A stretch of 21,140 nucleotides of DNA from JAHRAH01 sp051009015 (GTDB lineage: Bacteria; Pseudomonadota; Gammaproteobacteria; Tethybacterales; Persebacteraceae): contig JBPCWZ010000022.1 of the NCBI GenBank assembly GCA_051009015.1, positions 1-21,140 of the forward strand, written 5' to 3'. How positions within the stretch are numbered: position 1 is the first letter of the stretch; the number at the start of each line of letters is the position of its first letter. Below the pieces are notes generated by a model that was not told the origin of the DNA, ran no database searches, and was given only the letters and a program-made list of their open reading frames with translations. The position numbers were made by a program, and so were the translations under genes. This document shows positions 14,078 through 21,108 of the stretch, in pieces.

Positions 14078-15055
14078 CTATTCGCGCAACAACTCTTCGG
14101 CTTTTTGCTCCGCCGCTTTCCGCAAAACAAGCGCGATAGGGCTATCTTTGCCACGCTCTCTTATGGCAAATTCTAACGGCGTTAGTCCATATTTATCACG
14201 CACAAACAAATCCGCCCCCGCTTTGACAAGGGCAAGCGCGGTTTTGGTTTGACCTTGCCATGCCGCCTGATGCAAAGGCGTCCAGCCACTTTCATCTTTT
14301 GCGTCAATATCCGCCCCCGCCTTGACAAGAGCAAGGGCGGTTTCGGTATTATTGAAATGTGCCGCCTGATGCAAAGGCGTCATGTCCCCGCTCCCTTTTG
14401 CATCAACATCCGCTCCCGCTTTGACAAGGGCAAGGACAATTTCTGTTTGACCTTTCACTGCCGCAAATTCTAAAGGCGTTTTGCCATCTTTCGTTTTGGC
14501 GTTGACATCCGCCCCCGCTTTGACAAGGGCAAGGGCAATTTTGGTTGGACCTTTCCCCGCCGCAAAATGCAAAGGCATCCAGCCCTTGTTATCTTTTGCG
14601 TCAATATCCGCCCCCGCTTTGATAAGGGCGAGGGCTAATTCGGTTTGACCTTTCCCTGCCGAAAAATGCAAAGGCGTCCAGCCCTTGCTACCTTTGTCGT
14701 TAACACCCGCCCCCGCTTTGATAAGGGCAAGGGCGATTTCGGTGTACTCGCCCAGTGTAGCTTCAAGCAAAGGCGTGCTGCCATTTTTATGTTTGTCGTT
14801 AACATCCGCCCCCGCTTTGACAAGGGCAAGGACGATTTCGGTGTGACCGCCCTGTGCCGCCATAAGCAAAGGCGTTATGCCATCGCCCAATTTAGCGTTA
14901 ACATCCGCCCCGTCGTCAAGCAGGCGTTTGACTTCGGCGGTATCGCCTTTTGTCGCTGCCCAAAGCAAAGACGCTTCATCATCGGCAGCGAAAGCCGCCC
15001 CGCTGATGATGACGGCGATAAAAAAGACGCCCAGGGCGCGCAAAAGTTTGGTCAT
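14078..15055 (-). CDS. Secreted ankyrin-repeat protein B (8 repeats plus cap)
   Basis: This 325-residue paralogue of protein A has almost the same signal peptide (MTKLLRALGVFF, cleavage near AFA-A). Eight ankyrin repeats follow (about residues 26-289), then the same kind of cap ending EELLRE. Its repeats 6-8 (KGQTEIVLALVKAGAD, HFNNTETALALVKAGAD, then WQGQTKTALALVKAGAD) match repeats 8-10 of protein A almost residue for residue. The length difference therefore comes from two extra units in the middle. The start at 15055-15053 has the same GGAGAAACACC context as gene A, and the intergenic sequence is also conserved. It lies 37 bases upstream of gene A and 29 bases downstream of the lipoprotein-ankyrin gene. 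It should be exported and bind protein partners; the target is unknown. Confidence 0.88.
   Translation of the reverse strand: MTKLLRALGVFFIAVIISGAAFAADDEASLLWAATKGDTAEVKRLLDDGADVNAKLGDGITPLLMAAQGGHTEIVLALVKAGADVNDKHKNGSTPLLEATLGEYTEIALALIKAGAGVNDKGSKGWTPLHFSAGKGQTELALALIKAGADIDAKDNKGWMPLHFAAGKGPTKIALALVKAGADVNAKTKDGKTPLEFAAVKGQTEIVLALVKAGADVDAKGSGDMTPLHQAAHFNNTETALALVKAGADIDAKDESGWTPLHQAAWQGQTKTALALVKAGADLFVRDKYGLTPLEFAIRERGKDSPIALVLRKAAEQKAEELLRE
14189..14980 (-). repeat. Tandem 99-bp coding repeats (ankyrin gene B)
   Basis: About eight 99-base units, with the same recurrent core as in gene A. High identity within and between the two arrays makes unequal recombination between genes A and B possible. 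Confidence 0.75.
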
Positions 15056-15084
15056 GGTGTTTCTCCTTTGTGTATGAGAAGTGT

Positions 15085-16224
15085 TTATTCCAATTCGTTT
15101 AGCAACTCGTCGGCTTTTTGCCGGTCTTTGCCGCGTTGTCTTTTCATCGCCTTGTGCAGAAAAAGCGCGATGCTGCTGTCTTTGCCGTGGAATATAATGG
15201 CGACATCCAGCGGTGTTGCTTTATAGTTTGAGCGGGCAAACAAATCCGCCCCCGCTTTGATAAGGGCAAGGATGGTTTCGGCATGACCGCGCCCCGCCGC
15301 CCGATGCAAAGGCGTCCAGCCCTCGTTTTCTTTGGCGTTAATATCCGCCCCCGCATTGACAAGGGCAAGGGCGGTTTCGGTGTAATCGCCAAATGCCGCA
15401 AAATGCAAAGGCGTGTTGCCCTTGTCGCCTTCTGCGTTAATATCCGCGCCATGCCTGACGAGGGCGAGGATGGTTTCGGTTTTGCCATACCTTGCCGCCA
15501 TGTGCAAAGGCGTTATGCCCTTGTTGGTTATTGTGTCAATATACACCCCCGCTTTGTTAAGGACAAGCGCGATTTCGGTATATCCTTGCCCCGCCGCGCT
15601 ATGCAAAAGCGTGTGACCGTCTTTTGTTTTCGTATTGACATTCGCCCCGCTGTCAATCAAACGCTTGACTTCGGCAATATCGCCGCCCGCCGCCGCATAT
15701 ACGGCATCAGCCAAAGCATCGTTTAATGCTTTTTGCCGGCGGATGCCCTCTGCTTCTTCCTGCCGTTTCTTTTCGGCGGCGAGGCGCTCTTCCTCTACCT
15801 TTTGTATGGCGGCGATGCGGTCTTCCTCTGCTTTGCGCTCGGCGGCGATTCGGGCATCGTGTTTCTTTTCTATCTCAAACTCAATGTCATTGTGCAGTTG
15901 CTCCGCGTCAATGCGATACATATACACATAGCCGCGATTCGCCATGCAATCGGCAAACACCTTTTCCGTCGTCTTTTCCGTCTTATCGGATGCCAAGCGG
16001 CAGGCGTGATAATCGGTTTCAATGTGTTGCCATCGGGCGACTTCCGCCTCGCCTTCGGGCATGCCGTCCAAAACCGCCTGCACTTGACGATGTATCAACT
16101 CCGGCTTTACCGGTATTTTGCCGTCCGCCCTTTCCCTTGTGAAAGGTTCGGGCAGGATGTTAACCCCGCCGCCGCAAGCCGCCATAGAAAGCGCGGCGCA
16201 AAACAACAACGACCGCGCCGTCAT
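15085..16224 (-). CDS. Lipoprotein with Cys-pair domain, coiled coil and ankyrin repeats (C)
   Basis: This 379-residue protein has four parts. First is a lipoprotein leader with lipobox LSMAAC (C17). Then comes a domain of about 90 residues with two cysteines, HACR (C75) and FADCMANRGYVY (C93). A charged coiled coil rich in Glu, Lys, Arg and Ala spans about 110-170. Five ankyrin repeats (171-333) and a cap ending in NELE complete it. The cap (HGKDSSIALFLHKA) is shared with proteins A and B. The Cys-pair segment resembles the C-terminal half of the small lipoprotein encoded just upstream. It is probably anchored to a membrane in the envelope, with the coiled coil as a stalk presenting the ankyrin domain. 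The start is three bases after the upstream stop codon, so translation is probably coupled. Confidence 0.85.
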   Translation of the reverse strand: MTARSLLFCAALSMAACGGGVNILPEPFTRERADGKIPVKPELIHRQVQAVLDGMPEGEAEVARWQHIETDYHACRLASDKTEKTTEKVFADCMANRGYVYMYRIDAEQLHNDIEFEIEKKHDARIAAERKAEEDRIAAIQKVEEERLAAEKKRQEEAEGIRRQKALNDALADAVYAAAGGDIAEVKRLIDSGANVNTKTKDGHTLLHSAAGQGYTEIALVLNKAGVYIDTITNKGITPLHMAARYGKTETILALVRHGADINAEGDKGNTPLHFAAFGDYTETALALVNAGADINAKENEGWTPLHRAAGRGHAETILALIKAGADLFARSNYKATPLDVAIIFHGKDSSIALFLHKAMKRQRGKDRQKADELLNELE

Positions 16225-16227
16225 CGT

Positions 16228-16569
16228 TTAGTCGTATTCCGCGTAGATAACGCCCTTGCCGCGAAGGCAATGTTGAAAGGAAAGAATTTGATTCTTGCGG
16301 CATTCCTTTGTGGATTCCGTCAGCACTTTCCATTCCTCCGGCGTCATCCCGTGGGCGGGATGCACTAACTCGGAGCAGTTATAGTCCGAAGTGGCGATAA
16401 TGTGGCACTGCTCGCGCGCGGCGCGGATTTCGTCATCCGACATTTTATTGACGCGCTCCACTTCGCGCAGTTTCGGTCCCGGCTTTTCGCCGCAACCGCC
16501 CATTATCAATAAAGCGGCGGCAACCGCCAAAGCGGGCGCGACGGTAAGAAAGCGGCGTATCGTTGTCAT
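16228..16569 (-). CDS. Small cysteine-rich lipoprotein, first gene of the ankyrin operon
   Basis: This 113-residue protein has an N-terminal hydrophobic segment and a lipobox-like LLIMGGC with C26 as the lipid site. The mature part holds four more cysteines: C55, C65, C90 and C101. The last two lie in KECRKNQILSFQHCLRGKG, which resembles the two-cysteine segment of the next gene product (CR, then F-x2-C-M/L, then K/R-G and VY). The cysteines are likely to form disulfides in the envelope. Three ATG codons compete at the start. The one at 16569 is preferred because AGGAGG lies eight bases upstream; the ATG at 16575 is too close to it. The gene heads the operon, with a promoter at 16609-16601. 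I recognise no named family. Confidence 0.7.
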   Translation of the reverse strand: MTTIRRFLTVAPALAVAAALLIMGGCGEKPGPKLREVERVNKMSDDEIRAAREQCHIIATSDYNCSELVHPAHGMTPEEWKVLTESTKECRKNQILSFQHCLRGKGVIYAEYD

Positions 16570-16600
16570 ATTCATATCCTCCTGCGGTGAATTTGCCGAT

Positions 16601-16609
16601 ATCATAACA
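16601..16609 (-). promoter_or_regulatory. Extended -10 promoter of the lipoprotein-ankyrin operon
   Basis: On the minus strand the site reads TG-T-TATGAT, the same nine bases as at the TRAP operon promoter. The start would be near 16594, with a leader of about 25 bases carrying AGGAGG. No good -35 box was found. Confidence 0.5.
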
Positions 16610-16635
16610 CACAACCGCCAGCCCGGTCGTCCGTT

Positions 16636-16680
16636 ATTCCCGCGAAAGCGCCGATGCCCCCTTTTGGCGGGTATGCCAAA
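16636..16680. repeat. Degenerate copy of the ATTCCCGC repeat
   Basis: ATTCCCGCGAAAGCG (16636-16650) is the left half of the palindrome at 12021. Its right half is lost, but CTTTTGGCGG follows at 16661-16670 and is also found at the corresponding place in the copy at 17497. The two share both blocks and seem to be diverged copies of one longer element. Confidence 0.5.
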
Positions 16681-16691
16681 TCATCGGGGGC
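16656..16691 (-). terminator. Hairpin downstream of the OGG-like gene
   Basis: GCCCCC (16656-16661) pairs with GGGGGC (16686-16691), and inside it TTTGGC (16663-16668) pairs with GCCAAA (16675-16680). It sits 34 bases past the OGG-like stop codon and before the ankyrin operon promoter, the right place to separate them. No T-run follows on the minus strand. Confidence 0.4.
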
Positions 16692-16724
16692 AAAGCGCAA
16701 TGCCGCAATGGCGGCGGTGTTTTG

Positions 16725-17411
16725 TCAATCCCCGAACAAAAACATCTCCAACTGGTCGGGCTTGACTTTCATCTTCGCCGCCCAGTCGTTAAGCGTATTG
16801 ACATACAAAGGATAGCCGTTGCGCTTGATGCGAAAATCGGCTATGCCGCCGTTTTCGTCCATTTTGCAATAGGCGATCTTTTGCGCCAACTTCGGCGCCT
16901 TGCGGTTCAACTTGCCGATAACGCGCGAGTCCAGTATCAGCGGCATCGGGCGAATGTTATGCGCCCGCCCGATGAAGTAGAAGAACTTCGTGTAGAACGA
17001 AGGCCCGCACCAACTGAGGACGAAACTTTTGCGGGCGGCTTCCATGTCGCCGTCCAGAATATGGCGGCAGGCGAGCGGCAGCACCTTTTTGATATTGGCA
17101 TCGCGCAGCATCTTGCGCGTGCGCCATGCGCCGTAGCCGTTGCTGCCATAGCCCCAGATGACCGCCGCGAGAAACAGCGGGCGCAGTTGCGGATATGTGG
17201 GCTTTTTGCTTTTCGGCGCGCATGCGACGACCTTGTCGCGGGATACGCCATTGCGGAATTTTTTCACCAGCCGCATGACTTCGGCGTCTTTGGCAAAATA
17301 CTTCTTCCAACTCGCCTCGTTTATTTCAAAGGCGGGGGCGTCCGTTTTCAGTTTGCGGATGTTTTTTCCCTGCTTTTTGATGAAAGCGGGAATGGGCGGT
17401 AATGTTGTCAT
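16725..17411 (-). CDS. OGG-fold protein, putative 8-oxoguanine DNA glycosylase-like
   Basis: This 228-residue protein has the segments I associate with the bacterial OGG-fold family: WGYGSNGYGAWRT (86-98), FYTKFFYFIGR (139-149) and LILDSRV (158-164). K142 and D161 are 19 residues apart. This is the same spacing as the catalytic Lys249 and Asp268 of human OGG1, and the lysine is preceded by Thr in both. This suggests a helix-hairpin-helix glycosylase active site that could excise a damaged base by Schiff-base chemistry. Overall identity to OGG1 is low by eye, and activity is not established. The start ATG at 17411-17409 has AAGGAG upstream; the longer frame lacks support. It has its own promoter at 17475-17467, and repeat elements lie on both sides. 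Confidence 0.65.
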   Translation of the reverse strand: MTTLPPIPAFIKKQGKNIRKLKTDAPAFEINEASWKKYFAKDAEVMRLVKKFRNGVSRDKVVACAPKSKKPTYPQLRPLFLAAVIWGYGSNGYGAWRTRKMLRDANIKKVLPLACRHILDGDMEAARKSFVLSWCGPSFYTKFFYFIGRAHNIRPMPLILDSRVIGKLNRKAPKLAQKIAYCKMDENGGIADFRIKRNGYPLYVNTLNDWAAKMKVKPDQLEMFLFGD

Positions 17412-17466
17412 TGTTTTCTCCTTGTGGGATGTTATCCCCGCCGCTACGCAGCAACGGGCGATGGCA

Positions 17467-17475
17467 ATTATAACA
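17467..17475 (-). promoter_or_regulatory. Extended -10 promoter of the OGG-like gene
   Basis: On the minus strand the site reads TG-T-TATAAT, a perfect hexamer with extended TGn. The start would be near 17460, giving a leader of about 49 bases. No good -35 box is visible. Confidence 0.5.
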
Positions 17476-17496
17476 ACAAAACCCGCCGCCGCCGAC

Positions 17497-17550
17497 ATTC
17501 CCGCGCAAAGCGGCAATATTATGCGAAATCGCTTTTGGCGGTTGTGCCCG
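17497..17550. repeat. Diverged copy of the ATTCCCGC repeat
   Basis: ATTCCCGCGCAAAGCGGCAAT is split as ATTCCCGCGC (17497-17506) and AAAGCGGCAAT (17507-17517), an imperfect palindrome. CTTTTGGCGG follows at 17532-17541 and a TGCC at 17545-17548. The same two blocks occur in the copy at 16636. Confidence 0.45.
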
Positions 17551-17560
17551 TCAAAAGGCG
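17530..17560 (-). terminator. Probable terminator of the pyrE-glyS-hydrolase operon
   Basis: On the minus strand this hairpin begins directly after the hydrolase stop codon. CGCC-TTTTGACGG pairs with CCGCCAAAAGCG over 12 bp with one bulge and one G-T pair, around a short loop, then ATTTCGC follows. Position is ideal; the T-run is poor. Confidence 0.45.
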
Positions 17561-18412
17561 TTATTTAATGCCGTTGTTTTCCGGGGGTTGTTGCGGGGTT
17601 GTCAGGAATGCGGATATTGTTTGCCAGTATCGGGGGGTGTGCAGGCGGGCGTGGGTTGTGTTTTTCAGGGTTATGGTTTCGTGCGGGGCTTGCCATAACT
17701 TTATTAATGCCGCGCTGTTTTCCGGCGGCACCGTGCTGTCTGTTTGCGCGAGGATAAAAAGCGTGCGGGCGCGGATTTGGTGCGCGATTTTTGTCGTGTC
17801 AAAGGGATGGCGCAACATTCGGCGCACCGGAAATATCGGGTATCTTGCCGCCGCCAGATTCGTCACGCTGTCAAAGGGCGTTATCATTATCAGTTTCGCA
17901 ACCGGATAATGCGCGGCGGCAAAAGCCGCCATGTGCGAGCCCAAACTCCTGCCGACCAGACAAAGGCGGGCGGGGGCGATATGCCATTTTGCCATCGCCT
18001 CTTTCGCTATCAGCAAAGCATCGCCGCGCATTGCCGCCGCCGAAGGTTTGCCGCCGCTGTCGCCATAACCCCGATAGTTGACATACAAGCGATCTATTTG
18101 CGGGGCGGGGTTGCCCGATAGAATGCTTGCCGATACTTCTTCGGCGCTGCCGCCGAAATAAATGATTAAATCGCATGCCGTCTTTTCGGCTGTGTTGTCG
18201 TCATTGACATTTTTGCCCGGCTGCATCCATCCGCGCAAAACCGCGCCGTCCGGGGCGGAAAACGCCACGGCATATTGTTGCAATTGACGGCGGTTGTGTT
18301 CGGAAACCTGATGCGGATGAAAAAGCATCCGCTCCTGCATAAAAAACAAAAACGCGCAGCAAAGCGCATAAACAACGACAACAATGCCGATAACAAAAAG
18401 CGCCGCTTTCAT
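17561..18412 (-). CDS. Membrane-anchored alpha/beta hydrolase (serine hydrolase)
   Basis: This 283-residue protein has an N-terminal transmembrane anchor (about 4-24) and an alpha/beta hydrolase fold. The oxyanion-hole region is IIYFGGSAEE (83-92), after which comes YVNYRGYGDSGG (110-121). The nucleophile elbow is GRSLGS with S156. The acid is probably D225 in LAQTDSTVPPE. The base is H254 in NTTHARLH, with H258 as a less likely choice. This pattern is that of the BEM46/ABHD13-17-like group with a signal anchor. The substrate is unknown; esterase, thioesterase or depalmitoylase-type chemistry is possible. The active site would face the periplasm if the anchor is oriented N-in. The start overlaps the glyS stop in ATGA, so it is translated with the pyrE-glyS operon, although no functional link to it is evident. 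Confidence 0.85.
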   Translation of the reverse strand: MKAALFVIGIVVVVYALCCAFLFFMQERMLFHPHQVSEHNRRQLQQYAVAFSAPDGAVLRGWMQPGKNVNDDNTAEKTACDLIIYFGGSAEEVSASILSGNPAPQIDRLYVNYRGYGDSGGKPSAAAMRGDALLIAKEAMAKWHIAPARLCLVGRSLGSHMAAFAAAHYPVAKLIMITPFDSVTNLAAARYPIFPVRRMLRHPFDTTKIAHQIRARTLFILAQTDSTVPPENSAALIKLWQAPHETITLKNTTHARLHTPRYWQTISAFLTTPQQPPENNGIK

Positions 18413-20532
18413 ACCAGCGCCAAATCGGCAACGATGTTTAATAATACGCGCAAGCGGGCGAGCAATGCCAAACGATTGGCGCGTATCTTCGCATCTTCGG
18501 CATTGACCATGCAGTTGTCAAAAAAATCACCGATGGGTTTTGCGGCGTCTTTTGCCAGCAGGGTTAGCGCGCTTTCATAATCGCCGTCTTTTGCAAGTTG
18601 TCCGGTTTGTTGTTCCAAACGGGTAATGCATTCGTATAACGCCCTTTCCGCATCTTCGCGCAGCAAGTCGGGCGAAAAAGATGCATCGGCGGGCGGCGAC
18701 TTGCGCAGAATATTATTAATGCGCTTGTTGGCGGCGATTAATATCGCCGCTTGCGGGTTTAACAAAAAGTTTTGCAGTGCTTTGCAACGGCGCGGGATTT
18801 GCGCCAGATAATCGGGGCGCAAAGCATAAACGGCATTGATGACTTCGGTGCTTATTGTTTCGGCGTTTATATCAAGCGACCACGATACGCGCCGGGCAAT
18901 AAACTCCCGCATTTCTTCGCCATCGGCGTTTTGTTTGTCATAACCGGCAAAAACGCCGCGCGCAACTTCAATTAATTCGGTAATGGATATTTTGCCAATG
19001 TGCGCGGCAATTCCTGCGGGTATTTCAATATACGACAACGCAAGTATTTGGGCAATCTGTCCCGCCGCACGGCGTAATCCGTGCGGGTCTTTTCTCCCCG
19101 CCGGTTTTTCGCCGATGATAAACATTCCGGCAATCTTTTCCAGTTTATCGGCAAGAAAAAGCGCGATGGACGGCAATGCCATATTATCGCTTCCCGGATA
19201 AAACGCAAAATCATCATTGCCGTGGCGTTTGACAATCGCCTTTATTTCAGTATCATCATCGCAAAAATATATCGCCGCCATTTTTCCGGCAAGTTCCGGA
19301 TATTCGCCGACCATCATTGTCGGCAAATCCAGTTTGCAAACTTCGGCGGCGCGATGCAGTTTTGCGTTGTCGTCGTTATTCAGTTTTAGAATTTTGCCAA
19401 TGGCGGCGGCAAGTTTTATTATCCGTTCCGCCCGCTCTTTTTGGCTGCCGAGTTTATGGTGATAAACAATGCCGCCGAGTTTTTCCTGCGCCGTTTTTTC
19501 GTCCAATTTTTTGTCGGCTTGCAGATAAAAAGCGATATCGCGCAAGCGCGCCCGCACTACGGCATTAACGCCGTTAATAATCTTTTCCGGATTTTCCGGC
19601 GCATTGTCGGCGAAAAAGAAAAAGCCGCAAAGGGCATTGTTTTCCTGCGCCAGAAAAGGCAAACTTTTCTGATGCGCGATTAGGCAACTTGCCACGCATT
19701 CCCGCGGCAGTTGCCAAAACTCTTTGTCTATCGCGCAGGGATATACCAGCGGATATTCGCACATCTCCGCGGCTTCGGCGATTAGTTTATTTCGTTTCAA
19801 CACGCCGCCGCAATAGGGAATCGCGCCTATCACAAACGCATCCTTATGTATTTCCCTTTCGCGCTCGCGGCAATCAACGATAATTTTCGCTTCCCGCAAA
19901 GTTTCCGCATACTCCCCCGCGTTTGCAATTACGATATCATCGTTTGCCAATGCCGGATGACCGCGGGTTTTATCTGCCGATATTGCGCCCATTACTTCGC
20001 CGCTTATAACATTCTTGCCGTGCATCATTATTAAACCGCGCACCGGACGGACGAAAGCATAATCTTTATCATTCCATCGCATCGCCGCCAACTCGCCGAT
20101 GCCGCCAAGGGAATCGCTTACCATTCCCGCCAAAACTTCGCCCAGCACAATACCCTGTTTTGTTCCCTGCCAGATAATATAATCGCGCCCGTTTTCATTT
20201 TCGCGCCCGAGTTTATCAACATCGGTTTCGCCGACTGCGCGCATAAAACCTTGCAATGCCGCCGAGGGTTTGCCGCCATTGTCATAACAATCTTTCAGTT
20301 GCGGTCCCCGCCGTTTGACATTTTGGCTTTTTGTTTGCCCGCGTACATTGCCGACAAGCGCGGCAAAGCGGCGCGGCGTTGCCAAAGTGTCGCTGCAAGG
20401 AGTGTTAATATCAACAAACCCCCGCCCCGCCAGCAACTTCAATAATGCTTGCGGAAAGCGGCGGGCAAGCAAAGACACAGCGGGCGGCGGCAACTCTTCG
20501 GTGCGCACTTCCACTAACAAAGTATCGGGCAT
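18409..20532 (-). CDS. glyS: Glycyl-tRNA synthetase beta subunit
   Basis: This 707-residue protein begins MPDTLLVEVRTEELP, the standard GlyS start. It continues with the GlyS domains, including TPRRFAALV, an HD-like region around YHHKLGSQKERAERI and a C-terminal DALR-type anticodon-binding domain (FFDNCMVNAEDAKIRANRLALL). It works as alpha2-beta2 with GlyQ to attach glycine to tRNA-Gly in the cytoplasm; the beta subunit mainly binds the tRNA. The ATG at 20532-20530 is preferred, as it matches the family start; a GTG at 20541 in frame is an alternative. No strong Shine-Dalgarno is present; pyrE ends nine bases upstream, so coupling is likely. GlyQ usually adjoins GlyS, but here pyrE takes that place; glyQ may lie outside the window. 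Confidence 0.95.
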   Translation of the reverse strand: MPDTLLVEVRTEELPPPAVSLLARRFPQALLKLLAGRGFVDINTPCSDTLATPRRFAALVGNVRGQTKSQNVKRRGPQLKDCYDNGGKPSAALQGFMRAVGETDVDKLGRENENGRDYIIWQGTKQGIVLGEVLAGMVSDSLGGIGELAAMRWNDKDYAFVRPVRGLIMMHGKNVISGEVMGAISADKTRGHPALANDDIVIANAGEYAETLREAKIIVDCREREREIHKDAFVIGAIPYCGGVLKRNKLIAEAAEMCEYPLVYPCAIDKEFWQLPRECVASCLIAHQKSLPFLAQENNALCGFFFFADNAPENPEKIINGVNAVVRARLRDIAFYLQADKKLDEKTAQEKLGGIVYHHKLGSQKERAERIIKLAAAIGKILKLNNDDNAKLHRAAEVCKLDLPTMMVGEYPELAGKMAAIYFCDDDTEIKAIVKRHGNDDFAFYPGSDNMALPSIALFLADKLEKIAGMFIIGEKPAGRKDPHGLRRAAGQIAQILALSYIEIPAGIAAHIGKISITELIEVARGVFAGYDKQNADGEEMREFIARRVSWSLDINAETISTEVINAVYALRPDYLAQIPRRCKALQNFLLNPQAAILIAANKRINNILRKSPPADASFSPDLLREDAERALYECITRLEQQTGQLAKDGDYESALTLLAKDAAKPIGDFFDNCMVNAEDAKIRANRLALLARLRVLLNIVADLALV

Positions 20533-20541
20533 TATTATCAC

Positions 20542-21108
20542 TTACGACAAATCAAAATCATCGCGCCCGAACAAGGCAAAAACCGGCGCGGCGTATTGTT
20601 TTGCCAGCGCTTCTTTGCCGCCCGCGCCGCGGTCAAGGAGTGCGGCAATTGCCGCGATGGAGCAGCCATGCGCGAGCAACTCATCGCAAGCGCGGGCGAT
20701 GGATCCGCCGGTGGTAATGACATCTTCAACAACCAAAACACGCGCCCCTTCGGGAGGTTCGTTTTCTATCTTGTTTTTGGTGCCGTGTTTTTTGGCTTCC
20801 TTGCGCACGATGCATGCGCTTGTCAGCGGCAACTCTTTTTCGGCGGCGCGCATGGCAACTGCGGCGGCGATAAAATCCGCCCCCAATGTCGGGCCGCCGA
20901 CAACATCCGCCGGAATATCAAGCACAGCGGCGACATCATCCAAAAGCCAGTCGGCGATGACAGACAAGCATTTGCCATCCAAAGTCGCCCTTTTGCAGTC
21001 AAAATAAAAACTTGCCTTCCCCCCCGCCGACAATGCAATATCCGCGCCGGTCAAAAGGCAGTGTTCGGCAAAAAACCGCCGCAGTTGTTCGCGCGCTTGC
21101 GGTTTCAT
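20542..21108 (-). CDS. pyrE: Orotate phosphoribosyltransferase
   Basis: This 188-residue type I phosphoribosyltransferase converts orotate and PRPP to orotidine 5'-monophosphate in pyrimidine synthesis. The PRPP-binding motif VLVVEDVITTGGS (124-136) is clear. Other PyrE features are KASFYFDCKRATL (31-43), GGPTLGADF (71-79) and the flexible catalytic loop VRKEAKKHGT (101-110) with its lysines. The start ATG at 21108-21106 is chosen; a GTG at 21126 in frame would add six residues. No clear Shine-Dalgarno is seen and only 32 bases lie upstream, so its promoter or upstream gene cannot be judged. It stands nine bases from glyS and appears to lead, or belong to, an operon with glyS and the hydrolase. 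Confidence 0.93.
   Translation of the reverse strand: MKPQAREQLRRFFAEHCLLTGADIALSAGGKASFYFDCKRATLDGKCLSVIADWLLDDVAAVLDIPADVVGGPTLGADFIAAAVAMRAAEKELPLTSACIVRKEAKKHGTKNKIENEPPEGARVLVVEDVITTGGSIARACDELLAHGCSIAAIAALLDRGAGGKEALAKQYAAPVFALFGRDDFDLS

Noticed and set aside
12979..15714. Regular direct repeats about 99 bases apart that resemble a CRISPR or satellite array
   Set aside because: The period is exactly 33 codons and the units read as ankyrin repeats in open minus-strand genes with good starts. Units are much longer than CRISPR repeats and lack unique spacers.
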